NCBI RefSeq assembly: GCF_000283515.1
Contig: NC_015976.1
Coordinates: 1,488,001 to 1,552,000, forward strand
DNA: 64,000 bases
Reading direction: 5' to 3'
Source: Sphingobium sp. SYK-6
GTDB taxonomy: Bacteria > Pseudomonadota > Alphaproteobacteria > Sphingomonadales > Sphingomonadaceae
Part shown: positions 53,192-61,793 of the stretch, piece after piece
Position numbering within the stretch: the stretch's first letter is position 1
Layout: every line of letters starts with the position of its first letter
Position numbers and translations under genes: made by a program
The notes under the pieces: generated by a model
What the model was told of the DNA's origin: nothing
Databases searched by the model: none
What the model saw: the letters and a program-made list of their open reading frames with translations, nothing else

Positions 53192-54138
53192 TCGCACCCT
53201 TCCGTATCTCGCGCGGCGTGAAGAGCGCCGCCGAGGTCGTGACGGTCTCCCTGACGCTCGGTGACCATGTCGGGCGGGGAGAGGCCGTGCCTTATCCCCG
53301 CTACGGTGAATCGATCGCGGGTACGATCGACGCCATAGAGGCCGTGCGTCCCGCGCTCGAAGCAGGTGCGAACCGCGGGGAGATCGGGCGCCTCATGCCT
53401 CCCGGCGCGGCGCGCAATGCCGTGGACTGCGCGCTGTGGGATCTGGAGGCGCAGCTCGCCGACAAAAGCGTTCCGGAGCTGCTTGGGCGTCCGGCTCTCA
53501 CGCCCGTGCCGACGGCGCTCACGGTGGGTCTCGATACGCCGGACGCCATGGCGGCGGCGGCGGCAAAGCTCGCTTATGTTCCGCTCATCAAGGTGAAGGT
53601 CGACCGGAATGACCCGACGGCGCAGATCCGCGCGGTCCGTGCCGCTGCGCCGCGTCCGCGGATCATCGTCGATCCGAACGAGAGCTGGACGATGGCGGAG
53701 GTCCGCGATCTCCAGTCGCTTCTGGCCGAAGCCCGGGTGGATCTGCTCGAGCAACCGCTGCCGTCCGAGGAGGATGGCGAACTGGCCGGGTTCCGCTCGG
53801 TGGTGCCGATCGCAGCGGATGAGTCCGCGCATGTCGCGGGCGATGTTGCGGTGCTTCGCGAGAAATATCAGGTCGTCAACATCAAGCTCGACAAGACCGG
53901 CGGACTGACGGCCGCGCTGGATCTGGCGGCTTCGGTGCAGGCGCATGGCATGGGGCTGATGGTCGGCTGCATGGTGAGCTCCTCGCTCTCGATCGCGCCC
54001 GCTCTGGTCGTGGCTGCGCGCGCGGCCTTCATCGATCTCGACGGGCCGGTCTGGCTCAAGCACGACCGGGAAGGCGGGGTTTCGTGCACGGATGGCGTCA
54101 TGTCTCCGCCGCGGCCGGGCTTCTGGGGCAATCCATAG
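53149..54138 (+). CDS. dgcA: Enolase-superfamily epimerase, DgcA-type (N-acetyl-D-Glu racemase / dipeptide epimerase)
   Basis: 329 residues. The capping domain covers about 1-115, followed by the barrel with the K-x-K base in PLIKVKVDR (K148/K150). Metal ligands are Asp175 (IIVDPNESW), Glu201 (LLEQPLP) and Asp224 (IAADESAH), and the opposite base lies in NIKLDKTGG. This is the L-Ala-D/L-Glu epimerase pattern. Next to DgcN, the likely reaction is N-acetyl-D-Glu to N-acetyl-L-Glu, feeding arginine or glutamate metabolism. A cell-wall dipeptide epimerase is the alternative. Confidence 0.85.
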   Translation: MLRTLDVRNDSFPLIAPFRISRGVKSAAEVVTVSLTLGDHVGRGEAVPYPRYGESIAGTIDAIEAVRPALEAGANRGEIGRLMPPGAARNAVDCALWDLEAQLADKSVPELLGRPALTPVPTALTVGLDTPDAMAAAAAKLAYVPLIKVKVDRNDPTAQIRAVRAAAPRPRIIVDPNESWTMAEVRDLQSLLAEARVDLLEQPLPSEEDGELAGFRSVVPIAADESAHVAGDVAVLREKYQVVNIKLDKTGGLTAALDLAASVQAHGMGLMVGCMVSSSLSIAPALVVAARAAFIDLDGPVWLKHDREGGVSCTDGVMSPPRPGFWGNP

Positions 54139-54149
54139 ACTGGGGTTAT
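54135..54149. promoter_or_regulatory. LysR-type box 3 (upstream of first deacylase)
   Basis: ATAGACTGGGGTTAT, overlapping the TAG stop of dgcA and ending 101 bp before the deacylase ATG. It shares the ATAG-N-CT-N4-YTAT framework of boxes 1 and 2 and their T-N11-A spacing. Confidence 0.6.
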
Positions 54150-54250
54150 GGGATCGGAAACCCTTGCAATTGGCCGCTACACTTCACTTTTCCATGCTGC
54201 GCCTGCACAATCCGATCCAGCAGAAGCAGGCAAGTTTTGAAAGGGCGTTG

Positions 54251-55846
54251 ATGACAGGCCGATCTTCACGGCAATTCCAGGGCCTCCGGCGCATTCTTGC
54301 AATGGCCACATTGTCCTGTTCGGCCATCCCGGCGGGCGCGCTGGCGCAGGACTATGATGTGCTCCTGCGGGGCGGCACCATCTATACCGGTTCGGATGCG
54401 CCCTTCGTCGGGGATGTCGCGATCGCCGGCGACAAGCTGGTCTATGTCGGCCCTCGCGCGTCCGGCAAGGCCAAGCGCGTCATTGATGCCAAGGGCATGA
54501 TCGTTTCTCCGGGTTTCATCGATCCTCATACGCATGTAGGCGATATGCTCGCCGGCGACGATGCGGCTGAGCGACTGGTGCTACCGTTCCTCATGCAGGG
54601 CGTGACGACGGCGTTCATCGGCAATGACGGCGCGGGCGATCCCGATGTCGCGAGCGTGCTCGGCCGGCCGCGCAGTCATCCCGTGGGCATCAACTATGCG
54701 ACATTCGTGGGCCTTGGGGCGGTCCGTAACAAGGTGATCGGGCCAGTCGACCGCGCGCCGTCGGCGGACGAGCTTGCGAGCATGAAGACACTGGTCGCGA
54801 CGGCCATGTGCCAGGGTGCGCTGGGCCTCTCGACCGGATTGTTCTACGCGCCGCAAAGCTTCGCCAAGCAGGATGAAGTGGTCGCGCTCGCGCGCGAGGC
54901 GGCCGTACGGGGCGGCATCTACGACAGCCATATCCGCGACGAGTCGAGCTACACGATCGGCCTCTCCGGCGCGATCGAAGAGGCCCTCACGATCGGCAGG
55001 GAAGCCGGGTTGCCGGTCCACATCGCCCATATCAAGGCACTGGGCGTCGACGTGCATGGTCAGGCCGGCGCGATCATCGCGAAGATCGAGGCTGCGCAGG
55101 CGGCGGGGCATGTCGTCCATGCCGATCAATATCCCTGGTCCGCTTCGGGCACTGGCCTTTCGGCATCGCTGCTTCCGCGCTGGGCGGAGGATGGCGGGCG
55201 CAAGGCCATGCTGGCCCGCTTCGACGATGCGGCCACCCTTGAGCGCATCAAGGTCGAGATGCGCGAGAATATGCGTCGCCGGGGTGGCGCGGACTCGCTG
55301 CTGATCACGTCCGGCGGGCCGGATATCTCCGGCAAGACGCTGGCGCAGGTCGGCACAGACATGGGGCTCGATCCTGTCGACGCCGCCGTCGCCATTCTGC
55401 GCAAACAGAGCGCTTCGGTCGCCTCCTTCAATCAAAGCGAGGCGGATATCGCTGCCTTCATGAAGCGTCCCTGGGTCATGACCAGTTCGGACGCCTCGAC
55501 CGGCCATCCCCGCGTCTATGGCTCTTTCGCACGTAAATATGACAAATATGTGAGACAGGAGCAGGTTGTTCCGCTGCGCGATTTTATCGAACGCAGCAGT
55601 CGTTTGACGGCCGAGGCCTTCAGCCTTGCGGGTCGCGGTCGCCTCGCGGCGGGCAGCTTTGCGGACGTGCTGGTGTTCGATCCCGAGCGTTATTCCGCGC
55701 GGGCCGATTATGTTCAGCCCACCCTGTTCGCCAGGGGCGTGCGGTTCGTGTTCGTGAACGGCGGCCTGGCGATCGAGGATGGGGCGCCGACGGGCGTCTC
55801 GGCCGGCAGGGCGCTTCCCCGCACCGCGACGAGCCATTGCCCGTGA
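54251..55846 (+). CDS. Exported N-acyl-D-amino-acid deacylase family amidohydrolase (paralogue 1)
   Basis: 531 residues from ATG 54251. Signal peptide ...AIPAGALAQ, then DYDVLLRGGTIYTG, the usual amidohydrolase start. Metal-site residues by family pattern are H93/H95 (GFIDPHTHVGD), H227 (DSHIRDES), H260 (VHIAHIKALG) and D414 (MTSSDASTGHPR). Where D-aminoacylase has Cys in GNCG, this has Asp126 (GNDG). It likely frees D-amino acids from N-acyl forms in the periplasm. It is coupled to the second DAACS transporter (GTGA). Confidence 0.87.
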   Translation: MTGRSSRQFQGLRRILAMATLSCSAIPAGALAQDYDVLLRGGTIYTGSDAPFVGDVAIAGDKLVYVGPRASGKAKRVIDAKGMIVSPGFIDPHTHVGDMLAGDDAAERLVLPFLMQGVTTAFIGNDGAGDPDVASVLGRPRSHPVGINYATFVGLGAVRNKVIGPVDRAPSADELASMKTLVATAMCQGALGLSTGLFYAPQSFAKQDEVVALAREAAVRGGIYDSHIRDESSYTIGLSGAIEEALTIGREAGLPVHIAHIKALGVDVHGQAGAIIAKIEAAQAAGHVVHADQYPWSASGTGLSASLLPRWAEDGGRKAMLARFDDAATLERIKVEMRENMRRRGGADSLLITSGGPDISGKTLAQVGTDMGLDPVDAAVAILRKQSASVASFNQSEADIAAFMKRPWVMTSSDASTGHPRVYGSFARKYDKYVRQEQVVPLRDFIERSSRLTAEAFSLAGRGRLAAGSFADVLVFDPERYSARADYVQPTLFARGVRFVFVNGGLAIEDGAPTGVSAGRALPRTATSHCP

Positions 55847-57075
55847 GGCTGATCCGGTCCTGGTTCGCGATACCGCTCTGGAAAAGGGTGATCGCCGGCC
55901 TCGTTCTGGGCGTTGCATTCGCGGTCTTCTTTCCCGGCCTCACACCCGCGGTCGCGGTGGTCGGAGATATTTTCATCCGGCTGATCCGCATGCTCGTGGT
56001 GCCGGTGGTGTTCATCACGATTGCCTCGGGGGTGACCGCGCTCGGTGATCCCAAGCGGCTCGGTTCGGTCGGCGGACGCACCCTGGGGTTGTTCGCGGTC
56101 ACGACCGCCATTGCGGTGTCGGTCGGCATGATCGTCGCCCTGATCATCGGGCCAGGCATCGGTGCCAATCTTGGCAGCGCGCTCCCACACGAGATCGGGA
56201 CGCCCAAATCCACTTACGACCAGCTCGTCGGCATCATTCCCATCAACATCATCGAGGCGCTGGCCGCCGGCGACATGCTGGCGATCATCTTCTTCTCGCT
56301 GCTGCTGGGCGTCGGCACGATCCTGGCGGGGGAGGGCGGACGCCCGCTCGCCAACCTGCTCCAGTCCGGTTCGAACGTGCTGTTCCACATCATCCGCCTC
56401 GTGATGGAGGTGACGCCCTTCGGCGTCTTTGCGCTGACCGCCGGGGCCATCGCCACCAATGGCTTTGCGGTCTTCGCCAATATCGGCCTCCTCGCGCTGT
56501 GCGTGGTGATCGGATCGCTCATCCAGGTGGTGTTTGTTCACAGCCTGCTGGTGCGGGGCATCGCGCGGATGCGGCTTTCCTTCTTCTTCCGCGGGATCAT
56601 GGATGCGCTGGCAGTGGCCTTCTCCACGGCATCATCTTCGGCGACGCTGCCGGTGGCGCTGCGCGTGGCGCGTGACAATCTGCGCATTGCCCCTGCCGTC
56701 GCATCGACCGTGCTGCCGATCGGCGCCAGCATCGGCAAGGACGGCACCGCCATGTATGTCGGGCTGCTGAGCATCTTCAGCCTGCAGGCGCTCGGCATCC
56801 AGCCCGACGCCGGCATGCTCGCGGTCATTCTGTTTACCGGTGCGCTCGCGGCCTTCGGCACGGCGCCCATCCCGTCCGCTTCGTTGTTCATGCTGGCTGC
56901 CGTTCTCTCGGCGGTCGGCGTCTCAACCGAACAGGCGGCCCTGATCGTCGGCTTCGTCCTGCCGTTCGATCGGCTGCTCGACATGACGCGCACGGTGCCC
57001 AGCGCCTGCGCCAATCTGGCTGTCACGACGGCCATTGCTCACTGGGAAGGCGACCTTGCCAGAAGCGACGGCTGA
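55843..57075 (+). CDS. Second DAACS-family dicarboxylate/amino acid:cation symporter
   Basis: 410 residues from GTG 55843, overlapping the deacylase stop; TTG 55837 is the alternative. Motifs are FSTASSSATLPVALRVA (serine-rich hairpin 1), VLPIGASIGKDGTAMYVG, FGTAPIPSASLFM and FDRLLDMTRTVPSACANL. It is diverged from the transporter at 49643, so substrates may differ. Direct coupling to the exported deacylase suggests it imports the released amino acid. Confidence 0.92.
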   Translation: MRLIRSWFAIPLWKRVIAGLVLGVAFAVFFPGLTPAVAVVGDIFIRLIRMLVVPVVFITIASGVTALGDPKRLGSVGGRTLGLFAVTTAIAVSVGMIVALIIGPGIGANLGSALPHEIGTPKSTYDQLVGIIPINIIEALAAGDMLAIIFFSLLLGVGTILAGEGGRPLANLLQSGSNVLFHIIRLVMEVTPFGVFALTAGAIATNGFAVFANIGLLALCVVIGSLIQVVFVHSLLVRGIARMRLSFFFRGIMDALAVAFSTASSSATLPVALRVARDNLRIAPAVASTVLPIGASIGKDGTAMYVGLLSIFSLQALGIQPDAGMLAVILFTGALAAFGTAPIPSASLFMLAAVLSAVGVSTEQAALIVGFVLPFDRLLDMTRTVPSACANLAVTTAIAHWEGDLARSDG

Positions 57076-57137
57076 CCAGCACGCAGAAGCTGGCAGTCGG
57101 GAGGAACTTCCAACCAAGAACCTAAAGGGGAAGCATA

Positions 57138-59951
57138 ATGTACAGATTATTGATCTGCGCGTCGGCAAGCGCGCTCATGGCGACAATCCCGTTCCAAACA
57201 GCGGGGGCGCAGGGCATCGATGCCGAAGAGGGCGGAAGCGACGCAATCGTCATCACTGGCTCGCGTATCGCGCGCGACGGCTATAATGCGCCGACCCCGC
57301 TGACGGTGCTCAACGAAGCGGATGTCCAGGTCGCTGCGCCGGCCAACGTTGCCGACTTCGTCAACCAGATCCCGTCGCTGGTCGGCAGTGCCACGCCTGC
57401 CAACTCGAACCTCTCCATCAGCGCCGGCACGGCAGGCGTGAACGCGCTCAACCTGCGCGCGCTTGGCTCCAGCCGGACGCTCGTGCTGCTGGACGGCCAG
57501 CGCTCGGTCGGCGCCACGCTGGGCGGCATCGTCGATGTCAACAACATTCCCCAGGGCCTCGTGAAGAGCGTGGAAGTCGTCACTGGCGGTGCATCGGCAG
57601 CCTACGGGTCGGACGCTGTCTCCGGCGTGGTCAACTTCATCCTCGACAAGGAGTTCACGGGGATCAAGGGCGCCATCGAAGGCGGCGAAACCACCTATGG
57701 TGACGGGCAGAACTATCGCATCTCGCTTTCCGGCGGCATGAGCTTTGCCGGTGGCCGGGGGCATCTGCTGCTGAACGGCGAATATGCCAAGAAGGAAGGC
57801 ATTCACGGCGTCCCGCGCGACTGGAACCAGCAGGGCTGGTACATGATCAACAACCCCGCTTATGCTGCCGGCAATGGCGCGCCGGAGCGGCTGATCGTCC
57901 GCAATGCCGGCCTCAGCAATGCCTATCCGGGCGGCATGATCACCAACACGGCGCTGCGCGGCACGACCTTCGGCGTCAACGGCGCGCTCGGCCAGTTTGC
58001 TTATGGCGAGACGCGCGATCCCTGGATGATCGGCGGGGACTGGCAGGCCGTGCAGGTCAACAGCAACCAGTCGCTCGATCCGGAAGAGGAGCGCAAGGGC
58101 CTGTTCGGCCGGTTGAGCTACGAGGTGACGGACAATATCGAGCTGTTCGGACAGGTGTCCTGGAACCAGACGAAGAATCTCGGCTGGCTCGGCGTTCAGA
58201 TGAACCAGGGCAATGTCACCATCCAGCGGGACAATGCCTTCATTCCGGAGGAACTGCGCGAGCGGATGGTCGCCGAGGGGATTCAGTCCTTCGCACTCGG
58301 CACGACCAATGCGGACCTGCCGATCCGCAAGAATGACGGCGTGCGCGAAACCGAGCGTTATGTCGTCGGCGCGAATGGTCATTTCGAACTGCTCGGCACG
58401 ACCATGCGCTGGGACGCTTATTACCAGAAAGGCATCACCCGCACGCGCGAGATGGCGCGTGATATCACCAACAATGCCCGCCTTGCAGCGGCGACCGACG
58501 CTGTCTTCCATCCCGACACCGGCGAGATCGTCTGCCGTTCCAGCATCGCCAATCCGGGCAATGGCTGCGTTCCGCTCAACCGCCTCGGCATCGGCGTGGC
58601 CGATCCGGCGGCACTCGATTATGTTCTGGGCAATCCGTTCCGTCGCCAGAAGTTCGAACAGGATGTCTTTGCGGCGAACCTCTCGTTCAATGCATTCGAC
58701 CTTCCCGCCGGCGCGGTGGCCATCGCGGTGGGCGCCGAGCATCGCAAGGAGAAGGTCAGCGGCGAAGTCGATCCGGACTTCCAGAGCGGCTGGTTCGTTG
58801 GCAATTTCCGGGCGACGAACGGCCAGTATGACGTGACGGAGGCCTATCTCGAGCTGCTGGTGCCGATCGCCGAAGGCCTTGAATTCAATGGTGCCGTTCG
58901 CGGCACGGATTACAGCACGTCGGGTTATGTGACGACCTGGAAGGCTGGCCTGACCTATGAGCCGATCCCGGATATCCGCCTGCGCGCCACGCGCTCGCGC
59001 GATATCCGCGCGCCCAATCTCGGTGAATTGTTCACGGCCGGCTCGACCCGCACGAACGTGCTGATCGATCCGTTCAACGGCAATGCCACCGTGCAGTTCA
59101 GCGGCACCACGCAGGGCAATCTCGGCCTGGATCCGGAAAAGGCGGACCAGTGGGGCATCGGTGCGGTGTTCGAACCGACATTCCTGCGCGGCTTTGCGAT
59201 GTCCGTCGATTTCTATGACATCAAGCTCAACGGCGGGATCAGCTCGGCGACGGCGCAGACGATCGTCGATCGCTGCTTTGAAGGCGTGCAGCAATATTGC
59301 GCGGCGATCGTGCGGGGTCCCAACGCTTTCGGCACCAATCTCCAGGTGTTCGAGAGCCCCTTCAACTTCGCCACGCAGCATGCCCAGGGCCTCGACTTCG
59401 AGGCATCCTACCGCACGCCCCTCGATCGTCTGGCGAGTTCGCTCGGCGGCGATCTGCTGGTGCGCGCGATGGCCACCCGCTACCTCAAGAACTATGTCGA
59501 CGATGGCTTGACCACGCCGACGGACAGTGTCGGCCAGAATGCCGGCAGCGGTCCGCCCAAGTGGCTCTATCGCGTGCAGGCGACTTATACGAACGACCCG
59601 GTCTCCATCACGCTCATCGGGCGTGGCGTCAGCGCGGGCGTGTATGACAACAGCTTCATTACATGCACGAGCGGTTGTCCGGTTTCGACAGCCGACAACC
59701 GCACCATCAACAGCAACCGGATCGATGGCGCCTTCTATGTCGATGCGAACATCACGTATGACTTCAGCGTGCTTGGCGAGGAATCCCAGCTGTTCTTCAA
59801 TGTGAGGAACCTCTTCAACAAGGATCCTGCGATCGTGGCCGGTGGCGGGCAGGGGGCTGCGGGCAGTGCCTATGCCACGCCGTCGACCAACCAGTCGCTC
59901 TATGATCTGCTGGGCCGCACCTTCCGAGTGGGGCTGCGCTTCAAGTTCTGA
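57138..59951 (+). CDS. TonB-dependent outer membrane receptor
   Basis: 937 residues with signal peptide MYRLLICASASALMATIPFQTAGAQ and a TonB-box-like stretch AIVITGSRIARDGYN. The plug domain (about 45-165) contains LNLRALGSSRTLVLLDGQRS and VEVVTGGASAAYGSDAVSGVVN. The beta-barrel ends in ...RTFRVGLRFKF with the terminal Phe. AAAGGGGAAG precedes the ATG. Position between a deacylase-transporter pair and two further deacylases suggests uptake of the N-acyl amino acid or peptide substrate. Confidence 0.94.
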   Translation: MYRLLICASASALMATIPFQTAGAQGIDAEEGGSDAIVITGSRIARDGYNAPTPLTVLNEADVQVAAPANVADFVNQIPSLVGSATPANSNLSISAGTAGVNALNLRALGSSRTLVLLDGQRSVGATLGGIVDVNNIPQGLVKSVEVVTGGASAAYGSDAVSGVVNFILDKEFTGIKGAIEGGETTYGDGQNYRISLSGGMSFAGGRGHLLLNGEYAKKEGIHGVPRDWNQQGWYMINNPAYAAGNGAPERLIVRNAGLSNAYPGGMITNTALRGTTFGVNGALGQFAYGETRDPWMIGGDWQAVQVNSNQSLDPEEERKGLFGRLSYEVTDNIELFGQVSWNQTKNLGWLGVQMNQGNVTIQRDNAFIPEELRERMVAEGIQSFALGTTNADLPIRKNDGVRETERYVVGANGHFELLGTTMRWDAYYQKGITRTREMARDITNNARLAAATDAVFHPDTGEIVCRSSIANPGNGCVPLNRLGIGVADPAALDYVLGNPFRRQKFEQDVFAANLSFNAFDLPAGAVAIAVGAEHRKEKVSGEVDPDFQSGWFVGNFRATNGQYDVTEAYLELLVPIAEGLEFNGAVRGTDYSTSGYVTTWKAGLTYEPIPDIRLRATRSRDIRAPNLGELFTAGSTRTNVLIDPFNGNATVQFSGTTQGNLGLDPEKADQWGIGAVFEPTFLRGFAMSVDFYDIKLNGGISSATAQTIVDRCFEGVQQYCAAIVRGPNAFGTNLQVFESPFNFATQHAQGLDFEASYRTPLDRLASSLGGDLLVRAMATRYLKNYVDDGLTTPTDSVGQNAGSGPPKWLYRVQATYTNDPVSITLIGRGVSAGVYDNSFITCTSGCPVSTADNRTINSNRIDGAFYVDANITYDFSVLGEESQLFFNVRNLFNKDPAIVAGGGQGAAGSAYATPSTNQSLYDLLGRTFRVGLRFKF

Positions 59952-60011
59952 AACGACGACGGCGGAGCGGCCTCGTGTCGCTCCACCGCATCCAAAGTCG
60001 GGAGTGGTGGT

Positions 60012-61613
60012 ATGAAGAAGGCATCGGGATTGATGCGCCGGACGGTCAGGGTCGCCGCCATGGCGGCGCTGTTTGCGGGCACGAGCGCGTTTGCGCAGGA
60101 TTATGACGTCCTCATTCGCGGCGGAACCGTTTATGACGGGACCGGCAGCGAAGGGCAGAAAGTCGATGTTGCGATCAGGGGCGAGCGCATTGTCGAGGTC
60201 GGGCGCATCGCGGCCACGGCGACCGCCAGCACTGTCGTGGACGCGACGGGCAAGATCGTTTCGCCCGGTTTCATCGACCCGCATTCTCACGCCGGGGAAG
60301 GTCTTGTCGATCCGGAAGTCGCCGGCGCCGCGGCGATACTCTATCAGGGCATCACGACGCTGGCGATCAATCCTGATGGCGGCGGACCGGGGGACATTGC
60401 GCCCCAACTCGCGACGATCGAGGGGCATGGGACCGGCATCAATGTCGTTCCCCTGATCGGCCATAACGGCGTGCGGCGCGATGTCATGGGCGTGGCGAAC
60501 CGCAAGGCCAGCTCAAAAGAACTGGCGGCAATGGAAGCGCTGGTGAAGAAGGGCATGGAGGATGGCGCTTACGGCTTCTCTTCCGGCCCCTTTTATGTGC
60601 CGGGCAAATATTCGGACACGGCCGAACTGGTCCAGCTGGCCCGCGTTGCCGCCCAATATCCCCATTCGTTCCACATCAGCCACATCCGGGATGAATCCAA
60701 TTACGACATCGGCGTGCTGGATGCGATCGGCGAAGTGATCGAAGTCTCGCGGCAGGCCCGCATTCCCGGGATCGTCACGCACATGAAGGTGCTCGGCCCG
60801 CAATTGTGGGGCAAGTCCAGGGAGGCCGTGGCGCTGATCGAGAGCGCCCGGGCGGAAGGCCTGAGCATCTGGGCCGATCAATATCCCTATGCGGCGTCGG
60901 GTTCCGGACTGCAGCCGGCCCTGCTGCCCGGATGGGCGCAGGAAGGCGGGCCCGAAGCGATCGCCAGGCGGTTGCAGGACCCCAAGCAGCGGGCGGTCAT
61001 CCGCGAGGCGATGGTCGAGAATCTTGCCCGTCGCGGCGGGGCAAACGCGATCATGATCCGCAATTTCCCGCCTGATCCCTCGCTTCAGGGCCAGCGTCTC
61101 GACGAGATCGCCGCCGCGCGGGGCATGCATCCTCTCGATGTCGCCATCGACATGCTCATCCAGGGCGGTTCGAGCATCGTCTCGTTCAACATGAGCGAGG
61201 ATGATATCGAATATATCATGCGGCAACCCTGGACGATGACCTCGACGGACGGTGGCCTGCAGGCCTTTGGCGTGGGTGGCACGCATCCGCGCAGCTATGG
61301 CGCCTTCCCGCGCAAGATCCGCAATTATGTCCTGGACAAGCCCGTCATCCCGATGGCGCAAGCCATTCATTCCTCGACCGGGCTCACCGCACAGGTGCTC
61401 CATATCGACGACCGGGGCGTGCTCAGGGCGGGCGCCTATGCCGATGTGATCGTGTTCGATCCCAAGGCGATCCGTGACACCGCGACTTATGACAAGCCGC
61501 ACGCCTTCTCCGAGGGAATGAGCTTCATTCTGGTGAACGGCAAGCCTGCGCTGGTCGACGGCAAGGTCACGGATGAGCGACATGGCAAGGTGCTTCGTCG
61601 CGCGAAGGACTGA
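60012..61613 (+). CDS. Exported N-acyl-D-amino-acid deacylase family amidohydrolase (paralogue 2)
   Basis: 533 residues. Signal peptide ...FAGTSAFAQ, then DYDVLIRGGTVYDGTG. Metal-site pattern: H91/H93 (GFIDPHSHAGE), H224 (HISHIRDES), H257 (IVTHMKVLG), D413 (MTSTDGG); the Cys position of D-aminoacylase is Asp122 (NPDGGG). The C-terminal part FDPKAIRDTATYDKPH is typical of COG3653-type deacylases. It follows the receptor gene after 60 bp that contain a GGAGCG/CGCTCC hairpin without a T-run. Confidence 0.88.
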   Translation: MKKASGLMRRTVRVAAMAALFAGTSAFAQDYDVLIRGGTVYDGTGSEGQKVDVAIRGERIVEVGRIAATATASTVVDATGKIVSPGFIDPHSHAGEGLVDPEVAGAAAILYQGITTLAINPDGGGPGDIAPQLATIEGHGTGINVVPLIGHNGVRRDVMGVANRKASSKELAAMEALVKKGMEDGAYGFSSGPFYVPGKYSDTAELVQLARVAAQYPHSFHISHIRDESNYDIGVLDAIGEVIEVSRQARIPGIVTHMKVLGPQLWGKSREAVALIESARAEGLSIWADQYPYAASGSGLQPALLPGWAQEGGPEAIARRLQDPKQRAVIREAMVENLARRGGANAIMIRNFPPDPSLQGQRLDEIAAARGMHPLDVAIDMLIQGGSSIVSFNMSEDDIEYIMRQPWTMTSTDGGLQAFGVGGTHPRSYGAFPRKIRNYVLDKPVIPMAQAIHSSTGLTAQVLHIDDRGVLRAGAYADVIVFDPKAIRDTATYDKPHAFSEGMSFILVNGKPALVDGKVTDERHGKVLRRAKD

Positions 61614-61623
61614 CGAGATCGGC

Positions 61624-61694
61624 TCCGTTCCGTTTCCACGCTCTCTCCCGGGGAGCGGAGCCGAACCTGAATGGGGCGCTAAGCCCCGGCATGA
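61624..61694. other. Inverted repeats between deacylase paralogues 2 and 3
   Basis: An 8-bp inverted repeat (CGGCTCCG ... CGGAGCCG) is followed by GGGGC-gctaa-GCCCC. Either could fold in RNA; neither has a T-run, so a factor-independent terminator is not established. The rest of the 180-bp gap shows nothing recognisable. Confidence 0.35.
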
Positions 61695-61793
61695 TCTTGC
61701 CTCCGGTCCGGCCTGGTCGTCTGCGACGACAGGCGTTGCTGCGCCACCCGGGCGCAAGGTCATAGGCGAGGCAATGGACGGAAAGGACGAAAG

